From Alphaproteobacteria bacterium (GTDB lineage: Bacteria > Pseudomonadota > Alphaproteobacteria > Micropepsales > Micropepsaceae): DNA of 64,000 nucleotides. Shown here piece by piece: positions 51,922 to 61,340 of the stretch (positions are counted from its first letter, which is position 1; every line of letters starts with the position of its first letter). The notes beneath the pieces are model-generated. The model did no database searches. It was not told the DNA's origin and worked only from the letters and a program-made list of their open reading frames with translations. Location: NCBI GenBank assembly GCA_019247845.1, contig JAFBAL010000010.1, positions 100,675 through 164,674 on the forward strand, in the 5' to 3' direction. A program made the translations under genes and the position numbers.

Positions 51922-52728
51922 TGCTCGGGCTCCGGGGGTGCATTCGGATCCCGCTCGAGAACCGATATGATCTCTTGTGCGATGAAGTAGCTCGGATGCG
52001 TTCGGAGCGGCATCGGCCTCAATATCTGCGCTCGCACCAGTCTGTCGACGTGCCGCTTGGCCGGAGGATAGGTGATCTTGAGCCTCTGCTGGACCATGGG
52101 AATCGAAACTGCGGGCCTCTCAAAAATGAAGTCTATTAGACGCAGGAGGTTCGCGCTAGAACGCCCGCGCCCGGCACGACGGTGGAACTGTTCGCGCAAG
52201 CCTCCCAAGGCTCGAATCGTGCTGATTGTCTGCGTTGCCGAGCGTTGGGCCGCATTCAAAAAGAATCGCAGCCATTGCGTCCATGCACCATCGCGGCTGA
52301 CGGCCGGCATTCGGTCCATGTACTCATCTTTCCGAGTTTCGAGCGCAGGACTCAAGTATAGAAACGGCTGTCGAAGGGCTTTCTTCTCCAGGAGAACCAG
52401 GGGGATCAGAAGGCGGCCGATCTTCCCGTTACCGTCTGGAAAGGGATGTATCGTTTCGAATTGATAGTGGATCAGCGCGGCACGAACGAGAGGCGGGTAT
52501 CCGGCGAAGTCGTCCGAATGGATGAACTTCTCCAGTTCGGCGATCGCGGCTTCGGCTTCGCGTGGCGGCGGCGGAACAAACCTGGCATCGTCGATAGGAC
52601 GGCCGCGCACCGAGGTCCAGGTTTTTCGGGACCGCAGCGGGCACGAAAGCGCTAGCGCCCCCTGTCGTGGGGACCAAAGTTCCGGTCGGGGAATTGCGAA
52701 ACGCGGCCGCTCTCAACGTTATGCTCAA
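51918..52728 (-). pseudogene. fic: Fic protein gene with internal deletion and frameshift
   Basis: From TTG at 52728 one frame reads FRNSPTGTLVPTTGGASAFVP, the usual beginning of class II Fic proteins. After about 38 residues homology stops, and from about 52610 a second frame continues with RGRPIDDARFVPPPP, then the catalytic motif HPFPDGNGKIGRLL and a C-terminal winged-helix region (SIPMVQQRLKITYPPAKRHVDRL). About 100-120 residues normally between them, including the inhibitory S/T-xxx-E-G/N helix and the first Fic helices, are missing. A 230-residue product from GTG 52610 is possible but would lack part of the Fic fold. Lower GC than its neighbours. Confidence 0.7.
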
Positions 52729-52757
52729 GTATAAATTCCTGCTTGGAAATTATACTT
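52727..52757 (-). promoter_or_regulatory. Inverted repeat over the fic promoter -10 element
   Basis: AAGTATAAATTCC (52727-52739) and GGAAATTATACTT (52745-52757) form a 13-bp inverted repeat with one mismatch. The right arm contains a perfect minus-strand TATAAT (52754-52749), and the left arm abuts the TTG start. A second dyad ATAACT-ACA-AGTTAT lies at 52775-52789. The whole 52710-52790 stretch is strongly A+T-rich, unlike its surroundings. An autoregulated operator is likely. Confidence 0.55.
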
Positions 52758-52791
52758 TAGGGTCGAAAAGTACAATAACTACAAGTTATCG

Positions 52792-53355
52792 CTACACGGC
52801 CTCGACCGCGACGACTTCGGGAACGTAGTGGCGCAGCATGTTCTCGATGCCGTTCTTCAAGGTCATGGTGGAGGAGGGGCAGCCGGCGCAGCTGCCCTGC
52901 AGGTGCAGGAACACGATGCCGCTCGAGCCGTCGAAGCCCTTGTAGATGATGTCGCCGCCGTCCTGCGCCACCGCCGGACGCACGCGGGTGTCGATCAGCT
53001 CGCGGATTTGGGCGACGACCTCGGGGTCCGCCTCGCCATACTGCGCGCTGTCGTCGCTCTCTTCCGCGGCGCTCTCGATGACGGGCAGGCCGCGCGTGAA
53101 GTGATCCATGATCGCGCCCAGCACCGGTGCCTTGATCTGCTTCCAGTCGCCGTCCTTCTTGGTCACCGAGATGAAGTCGGAGCCGAAGAAGACGCGCGCG
53201 ACGTCGGGGATGTCGAACAGCGCGCGGGCGAGCGGCGAGCGGTTCGCGGCTTCGCGGGTGGGGAAGTCGGCGACCGCGCCTTCGCCCATGACCTCGCGGC
53301 CGGGAAGGAATTTCAGGGTCGCCGGGTTGGGCGTGGATTCCGTCTGGATGAACAT
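52792..53355 (-). CDS. nfuA: NifU-like Fe-S cluster scaffold/carrier protein (Nfu)
   Basis: 187 residues. N-terminal Nfu_N domain (MFIQTESTPNPATLKFLPG ... FFGSDFISVTK) and C-terminal NifU domain with LQGSCAGCPSST, whose CxxC holds a 4Fe-4S cluster. It delivers clusters to target enzymes. The DUF1674 protein gene is divergent-adjacent on the same strand 16 bp upstream, a plausible shared role in respiratory enzyme assembly. Confidence 0.93.
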   Translation of the reverse strand: MFIQTESTPNPATLKFLPGREVMGEGAVADFPTREAANRSPLARALFDIPDVARVFFGSDFISVTKKDGDWKQIKAPVLGAIMDHFTRGLPVIESAAEESDDSAQYGEADPEVVAQIRELIDTRVRPAVAQDGGDIIYKGFDGSSGIVFLHLQGSCAGCPSSTMTLKNGIENMLRHYVPEVVAVEAV

Positions 53356-53371
53356 GGCGCCTACATAGACC

Positions 53372-53575
53372 TTAGAAGTCTGAAATCAACCCGTTCTTCT
53401 CCCAGTCGCCATAGCGTGTGGGCTCCGGCCCTTTGCGCCCGCCGATCTCGGGCGGACGAGCGGGCTCGGTCTGGTTTATTTTCAAAGCCTCGGCTTTGCG
53501 GCGTTCTTCGGCCTCGGCCAGGGCGCGCTTGGCCGCGTCCTTGATCCTTTCGGCGATTTGACGCTCCGATGCCAT
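53372..53575 (-). CDS. DUF1674 protein, SDHAF4-like succinate dehydrogenase assembly factor
   Basis: 67 residues. The conserved C-terminal block [20 protein letters not shown], then LISDF, is diagnostic for DUF1674/SDHAF4, which in mitochondria helps flavinylated SdhA assemble. The N-terminus is a charged helix. No sdh gene is in the window. Directly upstream of nfuA on the same strand. Confidence 0.87.
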   Translation of the reverse strand: MASERQIAERIKDAAKRALAEAEERRKAEALKINQTEPARPPEIGGRKGPEPTRYGDWEKNGLISDF

Positions 53576-53643
53576 GGGGGCCTCGCTTGACGGAACGGCG
53601 TGTTAGCCTACATCAATTCGCGGGGGATGAAGGGCTTTTTTCC

Positions 53644-54489
53644 ATGAACATGTTCAAGACCTTCGCGCTGATGCTCGGGATGTTCTTCCTGTTCATCGTG
53701 GTCGGCGCCGTCTTCGGCGGCACGCTGGGCATGTTCGTGTGCTTTTTGTTGGCCACCGCGCTCAATCTCTGGGCCTATTGGAACTCGGACAAGGCGCTGT
53801 TGCGCATGTACGGCGCGCGCCAGGTGAGCGAGCAGCAGGCGCCCGACCTGGTCAGCCTGGTGCGTCAGCTTTCCAGCCGCGCTGGCCTGCCTTGCCCCAA
53901 GGTCTACATCATGGACGACCCGCAGCCCAACGCCTTTGCGACCGGGCGCAATCCTGAGCACTCGGCGGTCTGCGTGACGCGCGGATTGCTGGAGCGCATG
54001 AACAACTACCAGCTCGCGGGCGTGCTCGCGCACGAGCTCGGCCATATCAAGCATCGCGACACGCTGATCATGACGGTCGTGGCGACGACGGCGGGCGCCC
54101 TGCAGATGCTGTTGAGCTTCGGCGCGCGGCGCAGCGGGATGGGGCTGATCGGCGTGATCCTGGTCTCGCTGCTGGCGCCCTTGGCGGCGATCCTGGTGCA
54201 GATGGCGATCAGCCGCAGCAGAGAGTTCGAGGCCGACAAGTTCGGCGGCGATCTCGCGGGCCGTCCGCTGTGGCTGGCCTCGGCGCTCGCGAACCTCGAG
54301 CCCGCGGCTCAGGCGGTCGAGAACGTCACCGCCAGGCGCAATCCGGCGACAGCGCATATGTTCATCGTCAATCCCTTGAGCGGCGCCAGGATCGGCAAGC
54401 TGTTCTCGACCCATCCGCCGATCGCCGATCGCGTCGAGCGGCTGCGCGTACAGGCCGGCGTCGACAAGTTCCGTCCCGGAAACTGGTGA
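53644..54489 (+). CDS. htpX: HtpX-family membrane zinc protease
   Basis: 281 residues. Two N-terminal helices (about 5-50), active site LAHELGHIKHRD (HExxH), two more hydrophobic segments (about 140-200) and the third ligand in SREFEADKFGG. It degrades damaged membrane proteins together with FtsH. ATG at 53644 opens the first helix; an upstream in-frame ATG at 53569 would overlap the divergent gene. The last codons and TGA are the first unit of a 14-bp tandem repeat. Confidence 0.93.
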   Translation: MNMFKTFALMLGMFFLFIVVGAVFGGTLGMFVCFLLATALNLWAYWNSDKALLRMYGARQVSEQQAPDLVSLVRQLSSRAGLPCPKVYIMDDPQPNAFATGRNPEHSAVCVTRGLLERMNNYQLAGVLAHELGHIKHRDTLIMTVVATTAGALQMLLSFGARRSGMGLIGVILVSLLAPLAAILVQMAISRSREFEADKFGGDLAGRPLWLASALANLEPAAQAVENVTARRNPATAHMFIVNPLSGARIGKLFSTHPPIADRVERLRVQAGVDKFRPGNW

Positions 54490-54517
54490 TGGGCAGCTGG
54501 TGATGGGCAACTGGTGA
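54476..54517. repeat. 14-bp tandem repeat (three copies) spanning the htpX stop and rsmB start
   Basis: Three units at 54476-54489, 54490-54503 and 54504-54517 share the sequence tgggcaactggtga with few changes. Each ends GGTGA. In unit 1 this is the htpX TGA; in unit 3 the GTG (54514-54516) starts rsmB, giving a GTGA. The likely original junction was a direct GTGA overlap. Confidence 0.9.
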
Positions 54518-55749
54518 CCGCGGGTCTGAACGCGCGCAAGGCCGCGCTCGCGATCCTGTCCGACGTGCTGCGCAAGCGCCGCCCGCTCGACGCGGCGCCG
54601 GAGCATGCCTCGCATCTGGAGCCGCGCGACGCGGGCTTCGCGCGCGCCATCGCCGGCGAAACGCTGCGCCGCTTCGGCCAGCTGGATGCCTTGATCAGAG
54701 GCTTCGTCGCCAAGCCCCCGCCGCCGCACAAAGCCGGGCCCACGATCGAGATCCTGCTGATGGGCGCCTGCGAGCTGCTGTTCCTGAGCGTGGCGCCGCA
54801 TGCCGCCGTCGACGGCGCCAACCGGCTGGCGCAATCCGACGACAAGGCGGTGCATTTCAAGCCTTTGATCAACGCGGTGCTGCGCCGCGTGGCGCGCGAA
54901 GGCGCGGGCGTGATCGCGACGCAGGATGCCGCGCGCCTCGACACGCCCGACTGGCTGTGGTCGCGCTGGGTTGCTGCCTATGGCGAGGAGACGGCGCGCG
55001 GGATCGCGCACGCCCATCTCGCGCAAGCACCGCTCACCTTGGTCGACAAGGCCGCGCCGCGTTTCGATGCCGTGCGGCGCGTCGAGGCGCTGCCGGATTT
55101 CTCGACCGGCGAGCTCTGGGTGCAGGACGCCGCCGCCACCCTGCCCGCGCATCTTCTCGGCGACGTCAAGGGCGCGCGCGTCGTCGATCTCTGTGCCGCG
55201 CCCGGCGGCAAGACCGCGCAGCTGGCGGCAATGGGCGCGCAGGTCACCGCGGTCGAACGCGACGAAGCGCGCATGGCGCGGCTGAGGGAGAACATGGCGC
55301 GGCTCGAGCTCGATGCCGCGCTGATCAACGAGGACGTGCGCGACGCGCGGATCGAGCCTGCGCCTTTCGTGCTGCTCGACGCGCCCTGCACCGCCACCGG
55401 CACCATCCGCCGCCACCCGGAGCTGCCCTGGATCAAGAGCGCGTCCGACGTGACGCTCGTGGCCGGCGCGAGCGCAGAATTGCTGGACTGCGCGAGCGCG
55501 ATGACGGCGCCCGGCGGGCTGCTCGTCTTCGCGGTGTGCTCGTTGGAACCGGAAGAAGGTCCCGAACAGATCGCGTCGTTCCTCGATGCGCATCGCGAAT
55601 TCGAGCGCGTGCCGCTCAAGCCCGAAGACGTCTTCGGCCACGCCGAGTTCATCGACGCGAGCGGCGACTTGCGCACGCTGCCCTGCCATATGGCGGAGGT
55701 CGGCGGGATGGACGGCTTCTATGCGGCGCGGCTGCGCCGCGCTCTATAG
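54514..55749 (+). CDS. rsmB: RsmB-like 16S rRNA (cytosine-C5) methyltransferase
   Basis: 411 residues. N-terminal NusB-like RNA-binding domain (about 1-140), then the SAM-dependent core: VDLCAAPGGKTAQLAAMG (motif I), LDAPCTATGTIRRHPE (motif IV Cys) and VCSLEPEEGPEQ (motif VI catalytic Cys). Methylates a 16S rRNA cytosine, C967 in E. coli. GTG start overlaps the third copy of the htpX-end repeat. Its end overlaps the convergent coiled-coil gene by 6 bp. Confidence 0.88.
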   Translation: MTAGLNARKAALAILSDVLRKRRPLDAAPEHASHLEPRDAGFARAIAGETLRRFGQLDALIRGFVAKPPPPHKAGPTIEILLMGACELLFLSVAPHAAVDGANRLAQSDDKAVHFKPLINAVLRRVAREGAGVIATQDAARLDTPDWLWSRWVAAYGEETARGIAHAHLAQAPLTLVDKAAPRFDAVRRVEALPDFSTGELWVQDAAATLPAHLLGDVKGARVVDLCAAPGGKTAQLAAMGAQVTAVERDEARMARLRENMARLELDAALINEDVRDARIEPAPFVLLDAPCTATGTIRRHPELPWIKSASDVTLVAGASAELLDCASAMTAPGGLLVFAVCSLEPEEGPEQIASFLDAHREFERVPLKPEDVFGHAEFIDASGDLRTLPCHMAEVGGMDGFYAARLRRAL

Positions 55750-57786
55750 CCGACCCAGCGAATAGGCGATCGCCAGATAGATCTTGCCGGTGTCGGCGGA
55801 GAGGATCGTCGGCGTGAGAAGTCCGCCGCCGTCGCCTTCCCTGGCGCGGGCGAGCAGCGCCTCGAACTCGCTCATGTAGATATTGGCGGCGTCGCGGAAG
55901 CGCGTGTCCTCGCGGTAGAGCGCGGCGACGCGGTCCACCGTCTCGCCGTCGATGGCACCGGCCAGCCGGCGCGCGAATACGGCGCGGTCGCCGGAAAGAT
56001 AGTCGCGCCATTCGCTTTCGCTGGGCGGCGTCTCGCCGGCGATGGCTTCGAGGTCGACGGTGAGATCGGCAAGCGCCGCTTCCAATGCGCCCATCGCCGC
56101 GGCCGCCGACGGCTTCAGCTCGCGCGTCTCGCCGCTGTCGGCGGCGGCCAAGAGCTTGCTCATTTCCCAGCCGCCGCCGGCGCGCGGCTTCTGCGGCGAC
56201 GGCTGCTGTTGCTGCTTGGGCTTGGCGGTCAGCTTGCGCGCCATGCCGAACAGCCCGGCGCGTTCGGGCTCGGCTTGGGCTTCCGGCAGCGCGCGCGGAT
56301 CGAAGGCCGGGCGCGGCGCGCTGCGCGCATGGATGGTCGACAGCGTGCGCGCCGACAGGTCCAGGATCTCTTCGGTCTCGCTGCGCACCATGGCGCGCAC
56401 GCGTTGCGCCTCCTGCTGCGCCACGCCGGGCAGCGACAAGAGGTGCTTCTCGACGTCCTCGACCGCGCCGGCCAGGGTGCGGCGGATCTCGCCGGCTTGC
56501 GCGGAGAGCTCGCCGGAGGTGCGCAGCAGCCGCTCGCATTCCGCCATCGCCTCGCCTACCAGGTTGCGCGCGTCGGTCTTGGCCTGGCCCGCGGTCTCGC
56601 CGATCAGGGTCTGCGAGCTCGCGGTCGCCTCGCGCATCGTGTCGATCAGCTTGACCAGCGTCGTATGCGCGCTGTCGCTCGCCTCTTTCAGGCGCTCGGC
56701 CTCGCGCGTGAAGCTCTGCGTCAGCTGGCTCGCGCGCGTCGCCGCGTTGGCCATGATGTGCTCGAGGTGGCGTTCGGCCTGTCCGGTGACGGTCTCGAAT
56801 TTCTGCGCCTCGCCGCCCAGCTGCTCGATGGCCTGCGCCATCGAGGCGCGCTCGCGGCCCAGCGCCGCCTCGAACGCGCCGCTCTCTTCCTTCAGGCGCG
56901 TGAGCAGGTCGTTCATCGCCGCGCGATGGCGCTCCTGGCGGCCGAGCACGAACTCGGCGCGCGCCATCGACGCATCCGAGACGGATTCGATGGCCTTGGC
57001 CTGGCGGTCCAGCTCGACCGCGGCCTGGCGCGGTGCTTCGGCCGCAGCGGCCGCGGCGGCGCGGAACTCGGACGCCTGCGTGTCCAGCGTCTGCGCCGCG
57101 GTCTTCAACGAGCTTTCCGCGGTCTCCATAGAAGCCTTCAATTGCGCGGCGCGTCCGGCGACGGTTTCGCTGGCGCGCGCCGCCGCATCGGCGAGCGAGC
57201 CCGACACCGCATCGATGCGCTCGCGCTCCTGGACGAGGCGCGAGGCAACCGCTTCGCCGCGCACTTCGGCGCGCGCGCCGGCCTGGTCGAGGGCGGCGAT
57301 CTGGTTCTCGAGGACGAGCTCCAGCGCACGCATCCGGTTGAAGGCGCCGTCCAGCCCGGCGTTCAGCGCGTCGAGCTCGCGGCGCACCGCCCGGCTGAGC
57401 TTGGCGGTGGTGCGCGACGCGGTCTCGTCGGCGGTGAAGAGGCGGTCGGTGGCATCGACCAGCGCATTCGCCGCCAGTCCCATCGCGTGCCCGCGCGCCA
57501 GCGCCCAGGCCGCGGCGACGAACAGCGCCGACGGCACGAAGGCGGCGATCACGAACAGCGCGACCTGCTGGATCTCGAGATGGGCGAAGCCTTGGGTATA
57601 ACCCCAGAAGTAAGCGGCGGCCGCCCCGCTCCACAGCGCCGCCACGATCCCGGCCGCGAACATCACGGTCACGCCGAAGCGGCTGTCGCGGGCGCGCACC
57701 GGCTTGGACTCGCTCTCGGACGCGGACGCCTGCTCGGCCGGCTGGATCAAAACGGGTTGGTTGCGCTCGAACTGCGGCGTGGCCAT
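55744..57786 (-). CDS. Large membrane-anchored coiled-coil protein (TipN-like candidate)
   Basis: 680 residues. Two membrane helices (about 42-62 and 72-98) follow a short cytoplasmic N-terminus. Residues 105-480 are Ala/Glu/Arg-rich heptad coiled coil (ALNAGLDGAFNRMRALELVL, LKASMETAESSLKTAAQTLD). A low-complexity linker (about 480-560) leads to a conserved-looking C-terminal domain of about 110 residues ending LSADTGKIYLAIAYSLGRL. The layout of two N-terminal helices plus long coiled coil recalls the Caulobacter polarity factor TipN, but this is architectural inference. A CtrA-type TTAACCAT lies 41 bp upstream. Confidence 0.65.
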   Translation of the reverse strand: MATPQFERNQPVLIQPAEQASASESESKPVRARDSRFGVTVMFAAGIVAALWSGAAAAYFWGYTQGFAHLEIQQVALFVIAAFVPSALFVAAAWALARGHAMGLAANALVDATDRLFTADETASRTTAKLSRAVRRELDALNAGLDGAFNRMRALELVLENQIAALDQAGARAEVRGEAVASRLVQERERIDAVSGSLADAAARASETVAGRAAQLKASMETAESSLKTAAQTLDTQASEFRAAAAAAAEAPRQAAVELDRQAKAIESVSDASMARAEFVLGRQERHRAAMNDLLTRLKEESGAFEAALGRERASMAQAIEQLGGEAQKFETVTGQAERHLEHIMANAATRASQLTQSFTREAERLKEASDSAHTTLVKLIDTMREATASSQTLIGETAGQAKTDARNLVGEAMAECERLLRTSGELSAQAGEIRRTLAGAVEDVEKHLLSLPGVAQQEAQRVRAMVRSETEEILDLSARTLSTIHARSAPRPAFDPRALPEAQAEPERAGLFGMARKLTAKPKQQQQPSPQKPRAGGGWEMSKLLAAADSGETRELKPSAAAAMGALEAALADLTVDLEAIAGETPPSESEWRDYLSGDRAVFARRLAGAIDGETVDRVAALYREDTRFRDAANIYMSEFEALLARAREGDGGGLLTPTILSADTGKIYLAIAYSLGRL

Positions 57787-57826
57787 CGGGGAGTCCTTAG
57801 GCAAAAAGCTAAGTAGCGGGGCACCT

Positions 57827-57834
57827 TAACCATT
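57827..57834 (-). promoter_or_regulatory. TTAACCAT CtrA-type motif upstream of the coiled-coil gene
   Basis: TTAACCAT at 57827-57834 matches the short CtrA-associated motif described in Caulobacter. It lies about 41 bp before the ATG of the coiled-coil membrane protein, on the shared upstream region with nnrU. Confidence 0.35.
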
Positions 57835-57916
57835 CCACCCCTGGGAGGCGAGGGCGGAAGGCTCTTGCCGTCGTTAAACTTACGTTGTAAATTATAACGG
57901 CTTTGGAGGGCCCGCC

Positions 57917-58612
57917 ATGACCATGCTGATCGCGGCTGCGGCCGTCTTCATCGGCATCCACCTGCTGATCTCGGGCACGCGGTTGCGCGACGCTATCACA
58001 GGCCTGATCGGCGAGGGAGCCTATCTGGGCCTGTTTTCGCTGGCCTCCATCGCCGCCATCGCGTGGCTGGTGATGAGCTACAACGCCGCCCAGGCCGGGG
58101 CGGACGACCCGATCCTCTATACGCCGTGGACCGGCCTGCGGCACCTCGCGATCCCGGTCGTGGCCATCGCTTTCCTGCTCGCGGTGCCCGGGCTTTTGAT
58201 GCCCAACCCGACCTCGCTGAAGCAGGAAGGGGCGGCCGCGAAAGAAGGCACGGTCCGCGGCGTGCTGTGCATCACGCGCCATCCGTTCCTGTGGGGCGTG
58301 GCGATCTGGTCGGCGTTCCACACGGCCGCGAACGGCGACGAAGCCTCGGTGATCTTCTTCGGCACGTTCTTTCTGGTCAGCTTTTTCGGCACTTTCTCGA
58401 TCGACGCCAAGCGCCGCCGCACGATGGGGGCGGCCTGGGACGCCTTCGCGGCCAGGACCTCGAACGTCCCCTTCGCGCGCGGCGGCATCCGCATCGGCGA
58501 GCTGTTCGACTGGCGCCTCGCGGTGGCGGTCGCGGTTTTCCTAAGCGTGCTGTTCAGCCACGCCCGTCTCTTCGGCGTCTCGCCCTTTCCGGGCGGCTGG
58601 GTCCCGTATTAA
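57917..58612 (+). CDS. nnrU: NnrU-family membrane protein
   Basis: 231 residues, six membrane helices. NnrU signatures are HLLISGTRLRD, YTPWTGLRHLA, VPGLLMPNPTSL and ITRHPFLWGVAIWSAFH. The family is related to isoprenylcysteine methyltransferase-like membrane proteins and 15-cis-zeta-carotene isomerase, which binds heme; the role in proteobacteria is linked to nitric oxide metabolism only by its original context. GGAGGG lies 6 bases before the ATG. An A+T-rich stretch (57870-57900) upstream probably holds its promoter. Confidence 0.88.
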   Translation: MTMLIAAAAVFIGIHLLISGTRLRDAITGLIGEGAYLGLFSLASIAAIAWLVMSYNAAQAGADDPILYTPWTGLRHLAIPVVAIAFLLAVPGLLMPNPTSLKQEGAAAKEGTVRGVLCITRHPFLWGVAIWSAFHTAANGDEASVIFFGTFFLVSFFGTFSIDAKRRRTMGAAWDAFAARTSNVPFARGGIRIGELFDWRLAVAVAVFLSVLFSHARLFGVSPFPGGWVPY

Positions 58613-58667
58613 CGGCGCTTTGACTATTGTCGGTTTTAATCGCACGGCCAGAAGAGGACCTTGGCCG

Positions 58668-59006
58668 ATGTCCGCCGCCGTCGATCTTGCCCATCTCGCC
58701 CGCTACACGGGGGGCGACGCCGCGCTCAATGCCGAGATCCTGCGCCTGTTCGACAGCCAGGCGAGCGAGCTGGTCGACAAGCTGCAGAGCATCATCGATG
58801 CCCGCGACGCCAGGGAATGGAAGCTGGCGACCCACACGCTGAAAGGCGCCGCGCGGGGCATCGGCGCCTTCGCGCTCGGCGACGCGGCCGCGGCGGCCGA
58901 GCCCATCGACCCGTCCGACAGCCGCACGGCCACGGCCGCCCTGGAAACCGTGCAAGTGCGGACCGGCGAGGTGCGGCTTTTCATCAAGGCCTATCTGGCG
59001 GCTTGA
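58668..59006 (+). CDS. Hpt-domain (histidine phosphotransfer) protein
   Basis: 112 residues, four-helix bundle. The phosphorylated His is in ATHTLKGAARGIGA, the standard HxxKG motif. It relays phosphate between a hybrid kinase and a response regulator, neither of which is adjacent. ATG at 58668 with AGAGGA upstream is preferred to an in-frame TTG at 58620. A stand-alone Hpt suggests a phosphorelay; in this class ChpT and stress or motility relays are examples, but the partner is unknown. Confidence 0.83.
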   Translation: MSAAVDLAHLARYTGGDAALNAEILRLFDSQASELVDKLQSIIDARDAREWKLATHTLKGAARGIGAFALGDAAAAAEPIDPSDSRTATAALETVQVRTGEVRLFIKAYLAA

Positions 59007-59100
59007 CGCATACCGGCCATTCCCCTACCTCGCCCGCTTGAATCGGATCGGCGTCAATTCTACATGCCTTACGCGTAGGCGCTGAAATCTTACAGAGTGA

Positions 59101-60150
<1,050 letters not shown>

Positions 60151-60154
<4 letters not shown>

Positions 60155-60459
60155 AGATCGTCGCCACCGACCGCAAAGGCCAAGTGCACGAGATCGAAGG
60201 CCGCGACGGCTGGAGCGTGATGGAGATGCTGCGCGATGCGGGCCTGCCCGTGGCGGCCGAATGCGGCGGCGCCTGCGCCTGTGCCACCTGCCACGTCTAT
60301 GTGACGGACGGCTGGTACGAGAAGCTTCCGGCGCGCAGCGACGCCGAGGTCGACATGCTCGACATGGCGCTGGCGGTCGAGGACAATTCGCGGCTGTCGT
60401 GCCAGATCACCTGCGCGGAGGACCTGGACGGCATCAAGGTCACGATTGCGCCGGAGTAG
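60151..60459 (+). CDS. 2Fe-2S ferredoxin (adrenodoxin type)
   Basis: 102 residues. Cluster ligands are in AECGGACACATCHVYV (C-x5-C-x2-C) and Cys in RLSCQITC. The acidic region DAEVDMLDMAL is typical of adrenodoxin-like ferredoxins. It may serve Fe-S assembly, cytochromes P450 or dioxygenases. Directly downstream of its probable reductase. The gene end is repeated downstream. Confidence 0.93.
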
Positions 60460-60492
60460 AGTGGCGCACCGGAGTAGTGGCGCACCGGATCG
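60448..60492. repeat. 16-bp tandem repeat across the ferredoxin stop codon
   Basis: Units gcgccggagtagagtg (60448-60463), gcgcaccggagtagtg (60464-60479) and a partial gcgcaccgga (from 60481) follow each other. The first contains the ferredoxin TAG (60457-60459), the second another TAG. This makes two adjacent tandem duplications at both ends of one 309-bp gene. Confidence 0.85.
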
Positions 60493-60603
60493 AATTGGCG
60501 GTTTTCGCCGCGCGATTTCCGCATCCGGACGCACAGAACAATTATCGTTTTACAATAATCTATAGCCGTGCGACGATACCTCCGGTTCCGCCGGAGGGTC
60601 CCC

Positions 60604-61131
60604 ATGAAGCTCGCGCGCCTCAGCCGCCTGATGTCGGTCCTGTCGCTGCTCGGCATGGTGCTCCTGCCCGCCGTGGTGATCTGGATCTTCCTCGCGCCCG
60701 AGCGCACCCAGTTCCTGATGCTCAGGCTCAGCCATGTCGGCGACGGCTTGACCGCCGCGGTGCCGCTTGGCACCCGCCTCGAAGCGCTCGCCATCGAGCT
60801 GGTGCCGACGGGGCTCGCCTCATGGGCCTTGTGGTCGCTGTCTCAGGTCTTTGCCTGCTATGCGCGCGGCAAGGTGTTCAGCGCCGAGCCTCTGCGGCAC
60901 TTCAACAACCTCGCGGTGGCGCTGTTCCTGAGCGTGGTCGTCGACATCGGGTTGCAGGTCCCGATCACGGCGCTGTTGAGCTGGCACCTCGGCCCGCACC
61001 ATCGCCACGCCAGCCTGAGCTTCGGCAGCGACGACGTCTCGCGCCTGTTCATCGCCGGCGCGGTGCTGGTCATCGCGCGCGTGATGGACGAGGCGCGGCG
61101 CATGGCCGACGAGAACGCGGGGTTCGTCTGA
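60604..61131 (+). CDS. DUF2975 membrane protein
   Basis: 175 residues with four membrane helices (about 8-32, 58-80, 97-120, 140-160). The pattern SLSQVFACYARGKVFSAE is typical of DUF2975, whose genes are regularly followed by a small HTH regulator, as here (1-bp TGATG overlap). Function unknown. ATG at 60604 is preferred to 60568, which adds an Arg-rich stretch. The 144 bp upstream contain the ferredoxin-end repeat and an A+T-rich patch around 60537-60560 that may be the promoter. Confidence 0.82.
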   Translation: MKLARLSRLMSVLSLLGMVLLPAVVIWIFLAPERTQFLMLRLSHVGDGLTAAVPLGTRLEALAIELVPTGLASWALWSLSQVFACYARGKVFSAEPLRHFNNLAVALFLSVVVDIGLQVPITALLSWHLGPHHRHASLSFGSDDVSRLFIAGAVLVIARVMDEARRMADENAGFV

Positions 61132-61340
61132 TGGCCATCGTCGTCAATCTCGACGTGATGCTGGCCAGGCGGAAGATGCGCTCCAAGGAGCTGGCCGAGA
61201 TCGTCGGCATCACCGAGGCCAATCTCTCGCTGCTCAAATCGGGCAAGGTGAAGGGCGTGCGCTTCGCCACGCTCGACAGGATCTGCGCCGCGCTCGAATG
61301 TCAGCCGGGCGAGATCCTCGAACATCGCGCAGGCGAATGA
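61131..61340 (+). CDS. Small XRE/YozG-type HTH regulator (HTH_26)
   Basis: 69 residues, a bare helix-turn-helix: VNLDVMLARRKMRSKELAEIVG, ITEANLSLLKSGKVKGVRFATL and ICAALECQPGEILEH. Typical partner of DUF2975 proteins and probable regulator of its own operon. Its ATG overlaps the DUF2975 stop, and its stop overlaps the next gene's ATG. Confidence 0.88.
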   Translation: MAIVVNLDVMLARRKMRSKELAEIVGITEANLSLLKSGKVKGVRFATLDRICAALECQPGEILEHRAGE

